Assembly: GCA_963734185.1 (NCBI GenBank)
Contig: CAVTGA010000001.1
Span: 1,116,001 to 1,180,000 of the forward strand
Reading direction: 5' to 3'
From: PALSA-894 sp963734185
Lineage (GTDB): Bacteria > Pseudomonadota > Alphaproteobacteria > Rhizobiales > Xanthobacteraceae
Length of the DNA stretch: 64,000 nt
Positions 16,561-24,313 of this stretch are shown here, piece by piece; positions within the stretch are counted from its first letter, which is position 1; every line of letters starts with the position of its first letter. The notes beneath the pieces are model-generated. The model ran no database searches. It was not told where the DNA came from and saw nothing but the letters and a program-made list of their open reading frames with translations. Position numbers and translations under genes: made by a program.

Positions 16561-17541
16561 ATGCCCATGCCATGGGATCCCCGCATCAGGCGCCGGCTCA
16601 AGCTGCGTGACCTCGACACCCTCATGGCGGTGGCGCAATGGGGCAGCATGGCGAAGGCAGCGACCCATCTTCGGGTCTCCCAGCCAGCCATATCCAAGGC
16701 GATTGCCGACATGGAGCATACGCTCGGAGTGCGCCTGCTCGACCGCCTTGCGCAGGGCATCGAGCCCACGCGCTACGGCCGCGCGCTGCTCAAATGGGCG
16801 GCCGCAGTGTTCGATGACGTACAACAGGGCATCAACGAAATCGAATTCTTGGGCGACTCGAACGCGGGCGAAGTAAGGATCGGAGCGACCGAGCCCATGA
16901 TCGCGGGTCTACTTCCCGCCGTTCTCGATCGTGTCCAACATCAATATCCACGCATCACTTTTCACGTGACGCAAATTCCTGCGATCCTGGCGCAGGTTCG
17001 CGAGCTGCGCGAGCGCAATGTGGATCTCACTATCGGACGATTGGTGAGACCATTGGACCAGGATATGGACGCTGAAGAGTTGTTCGACGAGCGCGTGTTC
17101 GTGGTGGCGGGAGCGAATTGCCCCTGGACCCGCCGCCGCAAGATCGAGCTGGCTGAGCTGATGAACGAGCCTTGGGCCATTCCCCCGCGCGACACCCTCG
17201 TTGGATCGCTTTTCGCTGACGCATTCCAGGCACAAGGACTGGGCTTTCCCCGGACCGAGGTGACTACCTTCTCCTTTCAGCTCTACTTTGCCTTGCTGGC
17301 AACAGGACGCTATCTCGCAATTCTCCCGGGTTCGATGCTGCGGTTCAGCGGCAAGCGCTTAGGTGTCAAAGTCTTGCCCATCGACTTCCCTACTCAACCC
17401 TGGCCCGTCGCGATCGTTACTTTGAGAAAGCGCACGCTCAGTCCGGTAGTGCATCTCTTCATCGAGTGCGTTCGTGAGGTCGCAAAGCCGTTGACCAATC
17501 AAACCACCGCCTTGGCAGCGAAGAGACGAACGAGAGCTTAA
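16561..17541 (+). CDS. LysR-family transcriptional regulator
   Basis: 326 residues. The N-terminal winged helix-turn-helix spans about residues 12-72 (LRDLDTLMAVAQWGSMAKAA, then VSQPAISKAIADMEHTLGVRLLDR); the rest is the periplasmic-binding-like effector domain (EVRIGATEPMIAGLLPAVLDR, FALLATGRYLAILPGSML). ATG at 16561 is preferred over a GTG frame start at 16531. It is divergent from the TctC-type gene with about 130 bases between, the classic layout for a LysR regulator and its target; the effector is unknown. Confidence 0.9.
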   Translation: MPMPWDPRIRRRLKLRDLDTLMAVAQWGSMAKAATHLRVSQPAISKAIADMEHTLGVRLLDRLAQGIEPTRYGRALLKWAAAVFDDVQQGINEIEFLGDSNAGEVRIGATEPMIAGLLPAVLDRVQHQYPRITFHVTQIPAILAQVRELRERNVDLTIGRLVRPLDQDMDAEELFDERVFVVAGANCPWTRRRKIELAELMNEPWAIPPRDTLVGSLFADAFQAQGLGFPRTEVTTFSFQLYFALLATGRYLAILPGSMLRFSGKRLGVKVLPIDFPTQPWPVAIVTLRKRTLSPVVHLFIECVREVAKPLTNQTTALAAKRRTRA

Positions 17542-17555
17542 GGTATCGGCCGGCC

Positions 17556-18599
17556 CTAGTTGGACTTGTCCGATAGTGGACTTGCCGCCACCGGCCCCGC
17601 CGCCACGAACTCGCCGCCTAGGTTCAGCTGCTTCAGCGCATCGATCACCTTGGTGTTGAGCCGCTCGGGCGTCTCGCGGCCCATGAAGCGCACCCAGGTG
17701 CGGCGCGAGTATTCGTGATTGCGGAAGTCGCGCCCGCGCGCCATCGATTGGTCGGTGACGTCGACCGAGGCGAGGACCTTGGCGCCGGTGAGCTCGGCCA
17801 TGCGTGCCGCGATGCTGGCGGGCTCGACTGCGCGCTTGCCGGCGACGCCGCAGCCCGCGAACACGATGGCGACGCTCGCGGCGAAGCGGATCTCGCGGCG
17901 CGCGACCAGGCGCTCGAGATCATCCATGTCGCGCGCACCCGAGAGGCGAAGCTGGTCTTCTTTCTCCTCCTCGCTGCCGTAGGCGATCTGCGACTCGCGC
18001 GCGACGTCGCGCACCGAGGCGTAGAAGCCGATATCCTCGCGCATGAACAGCGCCGTGGGGGCCGCATGCCCGTAGACCACGAGGTTCGCGATCGGCCCCC
18101 GGCGCGATGCCTCGACGAGCGCGGCGAGAAACTCCTCGCCGGTGGTCGCGACGCGAAGCTCGGCCGACGTCTTCGTCGCCTCGGCAAAACGCCGCGCCAG
18201 GAAGCGGGTGCGGTTGCGGAAATTGGAGTCGTCCGCAACGCGGGCGCGGATCAGCGAGGCGAGAGACCGCTTTCGTTTCTTGCCCGTGCGCGTGGTGGTG
18301 TCGCTGAAGCGTTCAGCGGCGGTGCGATGGACGGCGACCAACAGGGTGACGGCGCCCGGAGCGACAAGCGCCGATGCCGGCGCATGGAGCGTGCCTTCGA
18401 TTTCGGTCAGCTCGCTCGCGGCGAGGACCGGCGAGGCCGAGGGGTTCAGGGTGCTTTCGAACTCGGTCAGCTCGGCCGCAAATGCCGCACCCGGCATGCC
18501 GGCGGGGCCAGCGCTCTCGGCGCGCGCGGGCAGCGTTGCGATCGCCGCACACAGGAGCGAGGCGGTGAGCACCGCACGCAATGAAACATCTGATCGCAT
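17556..18599 (-). CDS. Exported protein with DUF4347/caspase-like (His/Cys) domain
   Basis: 347 residues. A signal peptide covers residues 1-28 (LTASLLCAAIATLPARAES). Residues 41-80 hold two copies of a 20-residue unit (AELTEFESTL / SELTEIEGTL). From about 145 to 290 the layout resembles DUF4347, a clan-CD-like fold: ANLVVYGHAAP (His178), then ASVAIVFAGCGVAGK (Cys250) and ELTGAKVLASVDVTDQS, matching the SHG...YGCNVA...TGA.V.AS.D pattern. DUF4347 is normally a module of large adhesins; here it stands alone. Proteolytic activity is inference. No partner gene is evident: the neighbours are a LysR gene and fabH. Confidence 0.55.
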   Translation of the reverse strand: MRSDVSLRAVLTASLLCAAIATLPARAESAGPAGMPGAAFAAELTEFESTLNPSASPVLAASELTEIEGTLHAPASALVAPGAVTLLVAVHRTAAERFSDTTTRTGKKRKRSLASLIRARVADDSNFRNRTRFLARRFAEATKTSAELRVATTGEEFLAALVEASRRGPIANLVVYGHAAPTALFMREDIGFYASVRDVARESQIAYGSEEEKEDQLRLSGARDMDDLERLVARREIRFAASVAIVFAGCGVAGKRAVEPASIAARMAELTGAKVLASVDVTDQSMARGRDFRNHEYSRRTWVRFMGRETPERLNTKVIDALKQLNLGGEFVAAGPVAASPLSDKSN

Positions 18600-18722
18600 T
18601 CGCCCGAGCCCCCGAGCGTAACCGCAGCGCAAATCTTGATGAGAATCAGCTTTCCCGGCAAGCCGCGTCCGCGCACGCGGCGATTTCACGACGCGGCTGT
18701 GGCATTCAGGCCGCAGGCAGAC

Positions 18723-19754
18723 TTATTTCGCGTGCCCGTTGTAGCCCCACGTCAGATACGCGCCCGCCCAGGTGAAGCCGCCGCCGAAGGCGGCCAACAC
18801 CAGGCGGTCACCCTCTTTCAGCCTCTGCTCGTAGTCCCACAGGCAGAGCGGGATCGTGGCAGCGGTGGTGTTGCCGAATTTCTGGATCGTCACCATCACG
18901 CGCTCCATCGGCACGCCCATGCGCTCGGCGGTCGCCTCGATGATGCGCTTGTTGGCCTGGTGCGGCACCAGCCAGTCGACCTTGGCGGGGGTGAGCTTGT
19001 TGCGCAGCATCAGTTCGGTCGCGATCTCGGCCATGCGGGCGACCGCGAACTTGTAGACCGCGGCGCCTTCCTGGTGGACGTAATGCAGCCGCTTGGCGAT
19101 GGTCTCGGCGGTCGGCGGCAGGCGGCTGCCGCCCGCCTTCTGATGCAGATGCGGCATGCCGGCCCCGTCCGAGCGGATCAGCGTGTCGCGGATGCCATGG
19201 CCGTTGTTCGACGGCTCGACGAGCACCGCGCCGGCCCCGTCGCCGAACAGCACGCAGGTCGCGCGGTCGGTGTAGTCGATGATCGCCGACATCTTGTCGG
19301 CGCCGACCACCACCACTTTTCGCGCGTTGCCGTTCTCGATGAACTGGGTTGCGATCGAAAGCGCGTAGAGGAAGCCGGAGCAGGCCGCCTGCACGTCGAA
19401 CGAGCCGACGTTGCGGATGCCGACCATGTCGCAAATCAGGTTGGCGGTCGAGGGAAATACCAGATCGGGCGTGGTCGTGGCGCAGATCAGAAGATCAACC
19501 TCTTTGATGCCGGTTTCGGTCTTGGCGAGCAGTCCGCGCACCGCCTCGGCCGCCATGTGCGAGGTTCCGAGCCCCTTGCCCTTGAGAATACGGCGTTCCT
19601 TGATGCCGGTCCGCTCGGTGATCCACGCGTCCGAAGTATCGACCATTTCCGCCAGTTCAGCGTTGCTCAGGACATCGTCCGGCAGGTAACCCTGAACACC
19701 GGTGATGGAGGCGCGGATGGGCGCTGGCCGCTTCGATTTGACTTGCTTGCTCAT
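18723..19754 (-). CDS. fabH: 3-oxoacyl-ACP synthase III (FabH-like)
   Basis: 343-residue thiolase-fold condensing enzyme that joins acyl-CoA to malonyl-ACP. The catalytic triad is present: Cys in VQAACSGFLYAL, His in DWLVPHQANKRIIEA and Asn in IQKFGNTTAATIP; GDGAGAVLVEP and GGGFTWAGAYLTW are also typical. ATG at 19754 (MSKQVKSKR) is chosen over two upstream in-frame ATGs. In many relatives fabH follows plsX; here it lies 85 bases after lpxB and no plsX is nearby, so it could be an extra paralogue for a special acyl chain. Confidence 0.88.
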   Translation of the reverse strand: MSKQVKSKRPAPIRASITGVQGYLPDDVLSNAELAEMVDTSDAWITERTGIKERRILKGKGLGTSHMAAEAVRGLLAKTETGIKEVDLLICATTTPDLVFPSTANLICDMVGIRNVGSFDVQAACSGFLYALSIATQFIENGNARKVVVVGADKMSAIIDYTDRATCVLFGDGAGAVLVEPSNNGHGIRDTLIRSDGAGMPHLHQKAGGSRLPPTAETIAKRLHYVHQEGAAVYKFAVARMAEIATELMLRNKLTPAKVDWLVPHQANKRIIEATAERMGVPMERVMVTIQKFGNTTAATIPLCLWDYEQRLKEGDRLVLAAFGGGFTWAGAYLTWGYNGHAK

Positions 19755-19839
19755 ACGAGCCGGAACTCTCAAATGAACCATGCGGTTAGCATGGTCGAGG
19801 CGCACATGGTAGGGCGTTGGTCATGGGGGCGCCATGACG

Positions 19840-21031
19840 TCATGGGTATGCGCGGCCTTTGGCAGCGATCTCCAGGATCGCCGCGGCGGCGCGCAGGCTC
19901 GGCGCCCCGGAATCGACCTGCATGACCGCGTCGATCCGCGCAAAGGCCTCCGTTTGACGCCGTCGGGCGGGCGTGTCGGCGATGAGCGGAACGAGACCGG
20001 CGGCGAGACGGTCCGGCGTGCAATCGCTCTGCAGGAGCTGCGACATCGCATTCTCGCCGAGCACCAGATTGGCGAGAATGACCGTGTCGATATATCGGCG
20101 GGCCAAGAGACGGAACACGGCACCCTCCCAGGCCGGGACGCGGTAGGCCGCAACCGTCGGCACGCCGGCGAACGCCAGTTCCAGCGTCACTGTTCCTGAG
20201 GCCGCCAAGGCCGCCCGCGCGGTCCGGAACGCGGCCTCCTTGTCCGCGGGATCGATCACGACGCGCGGCCTGACCGGCCAGGCGGCCGTTGCTTCGACAA
20301 TCTCGGCGGCGAGATGCGGCAAGGTCGGCAGCACCAGGTCGAAGTCGACCCACCTGTTCGGCAACGAGTCCGATGGTGGCGCCGAACGGTGCGGCCAAGC
20401 GGCGGATTTCACTCCGCCGGCTGCCGGGCAGCGCCAGGATCACCGGCGGGTCGGCAAGACGCCGGCGCGCCTCCTCAGGGTTCGGCCGCAGCACGCCGAT
20501 GCGCTCGGCGAGCGGATGGCCGACGAAGGTGCACGGCGGTCCGCCAAGCCGCGCATGCGCCGCCGGCTCGAACGGCAGGATGGCAAGGACCTGGTCGATG
20601 TAGGCGCGCATGGCTCGTGCGCGCCACGGGCGCCAGGCCCACACGGTGGGCGAGACGTAGTCGATGATCGGGATCGCCGGCGCCGCCTTGCGCACGCGGC
20701 GCGCGACGCGGTGCGTGAACTCCGGGCTGTCGATGATGATCAGCGCGTCGGGGCGGCGTGCGACGATCGCGTCGGCGGCGTTGCGGATGTTGCGCACCAG
20801 GCGCGGCAACTGTCGCAGGATTCCGCCGACACCGATGATGGCCAATTCATCGATCGAAAACAGGCTCTTGATCCCCTGCTCCGCCATCGCGCGGCCACCG
20901 ACGCCGGCAAAGTCGATGCCGCGGGGATGAAGCTGCTTGAGCGCCCGCATCAACGCGCCGCCGAGCGCATCGCCGGATTCCTCGCCGGCGACCAGATCGA
21001 GCGTGAGGCGGCGCGGCTCGGTATCGGTCAT
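19840..21031 (-). CDS. lpxB: Lipid A disaccharide synthase, reading frame broken once
   Basis: Joins UDP-diacylglucosamine and lipid X into the lipid A disaccharide at the inner membrane. The N-terminal part (VAGEESGDALGGALMRAL, IDSPEFTHRVARRVR, SPTVWAWRPWRA, LPFEP, FVGHPLAERIG, LALPGSRRSEIRRL) is in one frame and the C-terminal part (LVLPTLPHLAAEIVEA, GTVTLELAFAGVPTVAAYRV, LLQSDCTPDRLA) in the next. The switch lies near 20352 in a ggtggg run; removing one base gives a 396-residue protein of normal length. Overlaps lpxI by 4 bases. I treat the break as a probable sequence error. Confidence 0.9.
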
Positions 21032-21936
21032 TGGCCCGGAGGATCGTCGCGGATGCCGACCACGAACAGCCTTGCTTCGTCGGCCGCCGCGGCAACGGCG
21101 GCCGGCTCCGCAATGATCGTACGTTCGGCTACGACCGCGATCCCGGCAAGCCCGGCCGCGACGGCACCGGCAACCGTTTTCGGCCCGAGCGCCGGCAGAT
21201 CGAACCGGGTGTCCTGACCCGCCTTCGGCGCCTTGACCAGGACGCCGACGCCCGACGGCGTGTGGACGCGGCCCTTGGCGCGCAGATCGCGCACACGTTC
21301 AAGCAGGCCATCGGTACCTTCCGCCGCTTCGATTGCCAGCACATGGTTGTCGGCGACGACCGCCGCCTGCCCGACGTCGAACCCCCCAGTCGCGCGCAAT
21401 AGCCCGAGCGCCCGATCGACGTCGGCAAGGTCGCGTTGCGACGGGCGCTGTTTTCCGATCGATCCCTCCGGCATCAAGATCTCCGGCGCGATCTCATGGG
21501 CGCCGCGGACGCGGAAACCAAGGTTCTCGAACGCCCTGGCGATGCCGCTCAGCAGGTGGTCGTCGCCACCGCGATACATCCGGACGATCTGCGGCAGCAA
21601 CTTGATGGTCGTCCAGTCGATGCGCAGCGACCGGATCGGCGGCCGCACCGCAGTGCCGATGAATACGAGGTCACGGCATCCCTCGCGCCGCGCCTTGCTG
21701 ACCAGATCGCCCACCTGCGCGAGCGCGATCCAATGATGCGGATAACGCCCGACCGCCGCCGGGTCGGCCCAGCCGCGCAGAGGAAAAAGGACAATCCGGC
21801 GGCCGCTCCGCAGCGCCGCTTCGGCGACGGCCGGCACGATCGCGCCGCCGCCGCAGACGATCGCAAGGGGGCTTTCCGTCTCAACGCTTGGATCGGCCGC
21901 CAGCGGCAACGAGGGGTCCACGGCGCGCACGCTCAT
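21028..21936 (-). CDS. lpxI: UDP-2,3-diacylglucosamine diphosphatase LpxI
   Basis: Cuts UDP-2,3-diacylglucosamine to lipid X, replacing LpxH in alphaproteobacteria. The 302 residues show the family's IVCGGGAIVPAVAEAA near residue 26, the FIGTAVRPPIRSLRID segment, GGDDHLLSGIARAFE, and the C-terminal domain with DNHVLAIEAAEGTDGLLERV and VLVKAPKAGQDTRFDLPALG. It overlaps lpxB by ATGA, which suggests translational coupling, and lies 6 bases after lpxA. Confidence 0.95.
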   Translation of the reverse strand: MSVRAVDPSLPLAADPSVETESPLAIVCGGGAIVPAVAEAALRSGRRIVLFPLRGWADPAAVGRYPHHWIALAQVGDLVSKARREGCRDLVFIGTAVRPPIRSLRIDWTTIKLLPQIVRMYRGGDDHLLSGIARAFENLGFRVRGAHEIAPEILMPEGSIGKQRPSQRDLADVDRALGLLRATGGFDVGQAAVVADNHVLAIEAAEGTDGLLERVRDLRAKGRVHTPSGVGVLVKAPKAGQDTRFDLPALGPKTVAGAVAAGLAGIAVVAERTIIAEPAAVAAAADEARLFVVGIRDDPPGQ

Positions 21937-21942
21937 CGTCGT

Positions 21943-22773
21943 CTACCCGGATTGCTCGACGTGCGAACCGCGCATTCTGGTGGTCATGACCGAGCGCTTG
22001 GCCGAGCGCAGGAACGCGATGATCTTCGCGACTTCAGGATCGGCGCCAAGCTCCTCCGCGACTCGCTCGACCCGCTTGGCGAACGGATCGTCTCCCTCAC
22101 TCTCGAACAGAGCCTGGTAGGCCCTACGAACCAGATTGATGGACTCGCGCTTTATTCCGCGCCGCCGCATCCCGACGATATTGAGTCCGATCAGATAGCC
22201 GACGTAGTGGAATACGAACCCGAACGGGATCGCGTCCTCGCGGATCGCCGTGTTGCCGCCGACCATGACGCTTTCGCCTAGGCGTACGTGTTGGTGCACC
22301 GCGCAACTGCCGCCGATGAAAACGAAGTCGCCGAGCTCGCAATGCCCGCCCAGCATCGTCCCGTTGGCCAAGGTGACGCTGTTACCGACGCGGCAATCAT
22401 GACCGACATGCGCGCCGGCCATCAGGAAACAATCGTCGCCGACCGTGGTCAGGCCGCCGCCATTTTCGGTGCCGATATTGACGGTGACGTTCTCGCGGAT
22501 CTGGCAGCGTGCGCCGACCACGAGCCGGGTCGGACCGCCGCGATAGTGGGTCGATTGCGGCGGCGTGCCGAGCGAAGCGAAGGGGTAGATCGTCGTCCCG
22601 GGCCCGATGCTGGTGTGCCCGGCAAGATAAACCTGCGCGACCAGCCTGCAGCCGTCACCGATCGTGACGTTCTCTCCGATCACGCAGTAGGGGCCGATCT
22701 CGACGTCGGCGCCGATTACGGCGCCCGGCGCGACTTTGGCGGAAGGGTCGATCGCAAGCACGCCCGGCCTCAT
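21943..22773 (-). CDS. lpxA: UDP-N-acetylglucosamine acyltransferase
   Basis: First step of lipid A synthesis: 3-O-acylation of UDP-GlcNAc by hydroxyacyl-ACP. The 276 residues form a left-handed beta-helix with hexapeptide repeats (IDPSAKVAPGAVIGADVEIG, CVIGENVTIGDGC, NVTVNIGTENGG) and the catalytic His region MAGAHVGHDCRVGNSVTLA. ATG at 22773 overlaps the fabZ stop by 4 bases; the longer frame upstream is only a read-in across fabZ. Confidence 0.95.
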   Translation of the reverse strand: MRPGVLAIDPSAKVAPGAVIGADVEIGPYCVIGENVTIGDGCRLVAQVYLAGHTSIGPGTTIYPFASLGTPPQSTHYRGGPTRLVVGARCQIRENVTVNIGTENGGGLTTVGDDCFLMAGAHVGHDCRVGNSVTLANGTMLGGHCELGDFVFIGGSCAVHQHVRLGESVMVGGNTAIREDAIPFGFVFHYVGYLIGLNIVGMRRRGIKRESINLVRRAYQALFESEGDDPFAKRVERVAEELGADPEVAKIIAFLRSAKRSVMTTRMRGSHVEQSG

Positions 22774-23222
22774 TGCTCGACGAGCATCGCGCCGACTTCG
22801 GCCTCGGCGACGATCTGGCCCGCGACCTTGGCTTCGCCGCGGAACCACCACATGTTCTTGCGCCGGGCTTTCTTGGTCATGTGATACTCGATCACGTCAC
22901 CAGGCCCGACCGGCTTGCGGAACTTGGCCTTGTCGATGGTGAGAAAATAGACGCTCTTCGCCTTGCCGACGAGCCCGGAGGCAACGCACAACACGCCTGC
23001 GGTCTGCGCCATTCCCTCGATCATCAGCACGCCGGGAAACACCGGCTGCTCCGGGAAGTGACCCTGGAACTGCGGCTCGTTGAAGGTGACATTCTTGATG
23101 CCGATCGCGCTTTCATCGCCGTTCATCGCGATGACGCGGTCGATCATCAGGAACGGATAGCGATGCGGCAGCAATTCGAGGATTTCCTTGACTCCGGCCG
23201 TCTCGATGACTGCACCGTTCAT
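22770..23222 (-). CDS. fabZ: 3-hydroxyacyl-ACP dehydratase
   Basis: Dehydrates 3-hydroxyacyl-ACP in fatty acid elongation and competes with LpxA/LpxD for that substrate, which explains its place in the lpx cluster. The 150-residue hotdog protein has LLPHRYPFLMIDRV (residues 17-30), and the active site His in FQGHFPEQPVFPGVLMIEGMAQ. ATG at 23222 overlaps lpxD by 4 bases, so lpxD-fabZ-lpxA appear translationally coupled. Confidence 0.96.
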   Translation of the reverse strand: MNGAVIETAGVKEILELLPHRYPFLMIDRVIAMNGDESAIGIKNVTFNEPQFQGHFPEQPVFPGVLMIEGMAQTAGVLCVASGLVGKAKSVYFLTIDKAKFRKPVGPGDVIEYHMTKKARRKNMWWFRGEAKVAGQIVAEAEVGAMLVEQ

Positions 23223-24283
23223 GGCTCGCCCCCTGCTGCGTCCGGCTCGCCGCTCCTGCGCGCCAAGCGCCGCAACGCCGCCACACCCTTGAGCCATTCG
23301 CGTGCCGGGCCGGCGGGCGCGCCGCCCCATTTGGCTCCGGGGGGCACGTCCGACATGAGCCCGCTCCCGGCCGCGATCATGGCGCCGGCACCGATCGTCA
23401 GATGATCGGTTATCCCTACCTTGCCGCCCATCATGACGTAGTCCTCGACCACCACGCTACCGGAAATGCCGGTCTGCGCCGCGATCAGACAGTTCCGGCC
23501 GATCGTCACGTTGTGGGCGATCTGGCAGAGATTGTCGATCTTGGTCCCCTCGCCGATGATCGTGTCGCGCGCGGCACCGCGGTCGATCGTCGTGTTGGCG
23601 CCGATCTCGACATCGTCCTGGATGATGACGCGACCGACCTGCGGCACCTTGCCGTGGCCGCCAAGTCCCGGCAGGAAGCCGAAGCCGTCCTGCCCGATGC
23701 GGCAGCCGGCGTGGACGATCACACGGTCGCCGACCAGCGCGTGCGTGATCGTCGCCCCGGCGCCGATCATGCAGCCGCGCCCGACGCGCACGTCCGGTCC
23801 GATTACCGCAGTGGCCGCGATCACGCTGCCGGCGCCGATCTCGGCGCGCGGGCCGACAACCGCGCCCGGGTCGATCGTGGCGCCGGGCTCAAGGCGCGCC
23901 GAAGGATGCACCAGCGCACTTGCGGCTATCCCCCTTGCTTCGAACAGCGACGACGGGCGCTGGACATCGGGATAGAGCGCCTGCGTGGCGGCAACGAACG
24001 CGCGATAGGGCTGGCGCGTGACCAAGACCGTGACGCGCGCAGGCGCCTGCGCGGCGAAACGCTCGGTGGTGAGACAAATGCCGGCGTGGGTCGCCGCGAA
24101 CCGGTCGAGAAATTTTCTCTTATCGAGGAACGAAAGATCGCTCGGTCCCGCGTGCTCGAGTGGTGCAATCCCGCGGATGCGGCGCTCGAGCGGCGCGCCG
24201 GGCGGCGCCACGGCGCCGGTCAAGGCCACGATCTCGGCTGCGGTCAACCCTTTCGGGCGCGCGAAGAAAAGCGGCTCGGTCAT
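23219..24283 (-). CDS. lpxD: UDP-3-O-acylglucosamine N-acyltransferase
   Basis: Third step of lipid A synthesis. The 354 residues have an N-terminal uridine-binding domain (about 1-110: GIAPLEHAGPSDLSFLDKRKFL) and a hexapeptide-repeat beta-helix (HPSARLEPGATIDPGAVVGP onward) with the catalytic His in CQIAHNVTIGRNCLIAAQTG. ATG 24283 starts 30 bases after the bamA stop. The gene overlaps fabZ by 4 bases. Confidence 0.95.
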   Translation of the reverse strand: MTEPLFFARPKGLTAAEIVALTGAVAPPGAPLERRIRGIAPLEHAGPSDLSFLDKRKFLDRFAATHAGICLTTERFAAQAPARVTVLVTRQPYRAFVAATQALYPDVQRPSSLFEARGIAASALVHPSARLEPGATIDPGAVVGPRAEIGAGSVIAATAVIGPDVRVGRGCMIGAGATITHALVGDRVIVHAGCRIGQDGFGFLPGLGGHGKVPQVGRVIIQDDVEIGANTTIDRGAARDTIIGEGTKIDNLCQIAHNVTIGRNCLIAAQTGISGSVVVEDYVMMGGKVGITDHLTIGAGAMIAAGSGLMSDVPPGAKWGGAPAGPAREWLKGVAALRRLARRSGEPDAAGGEP

Positions 24284-24313
24284 GCCCCCTCGCCGGAACG
24301 GCGCTGCAACGGG

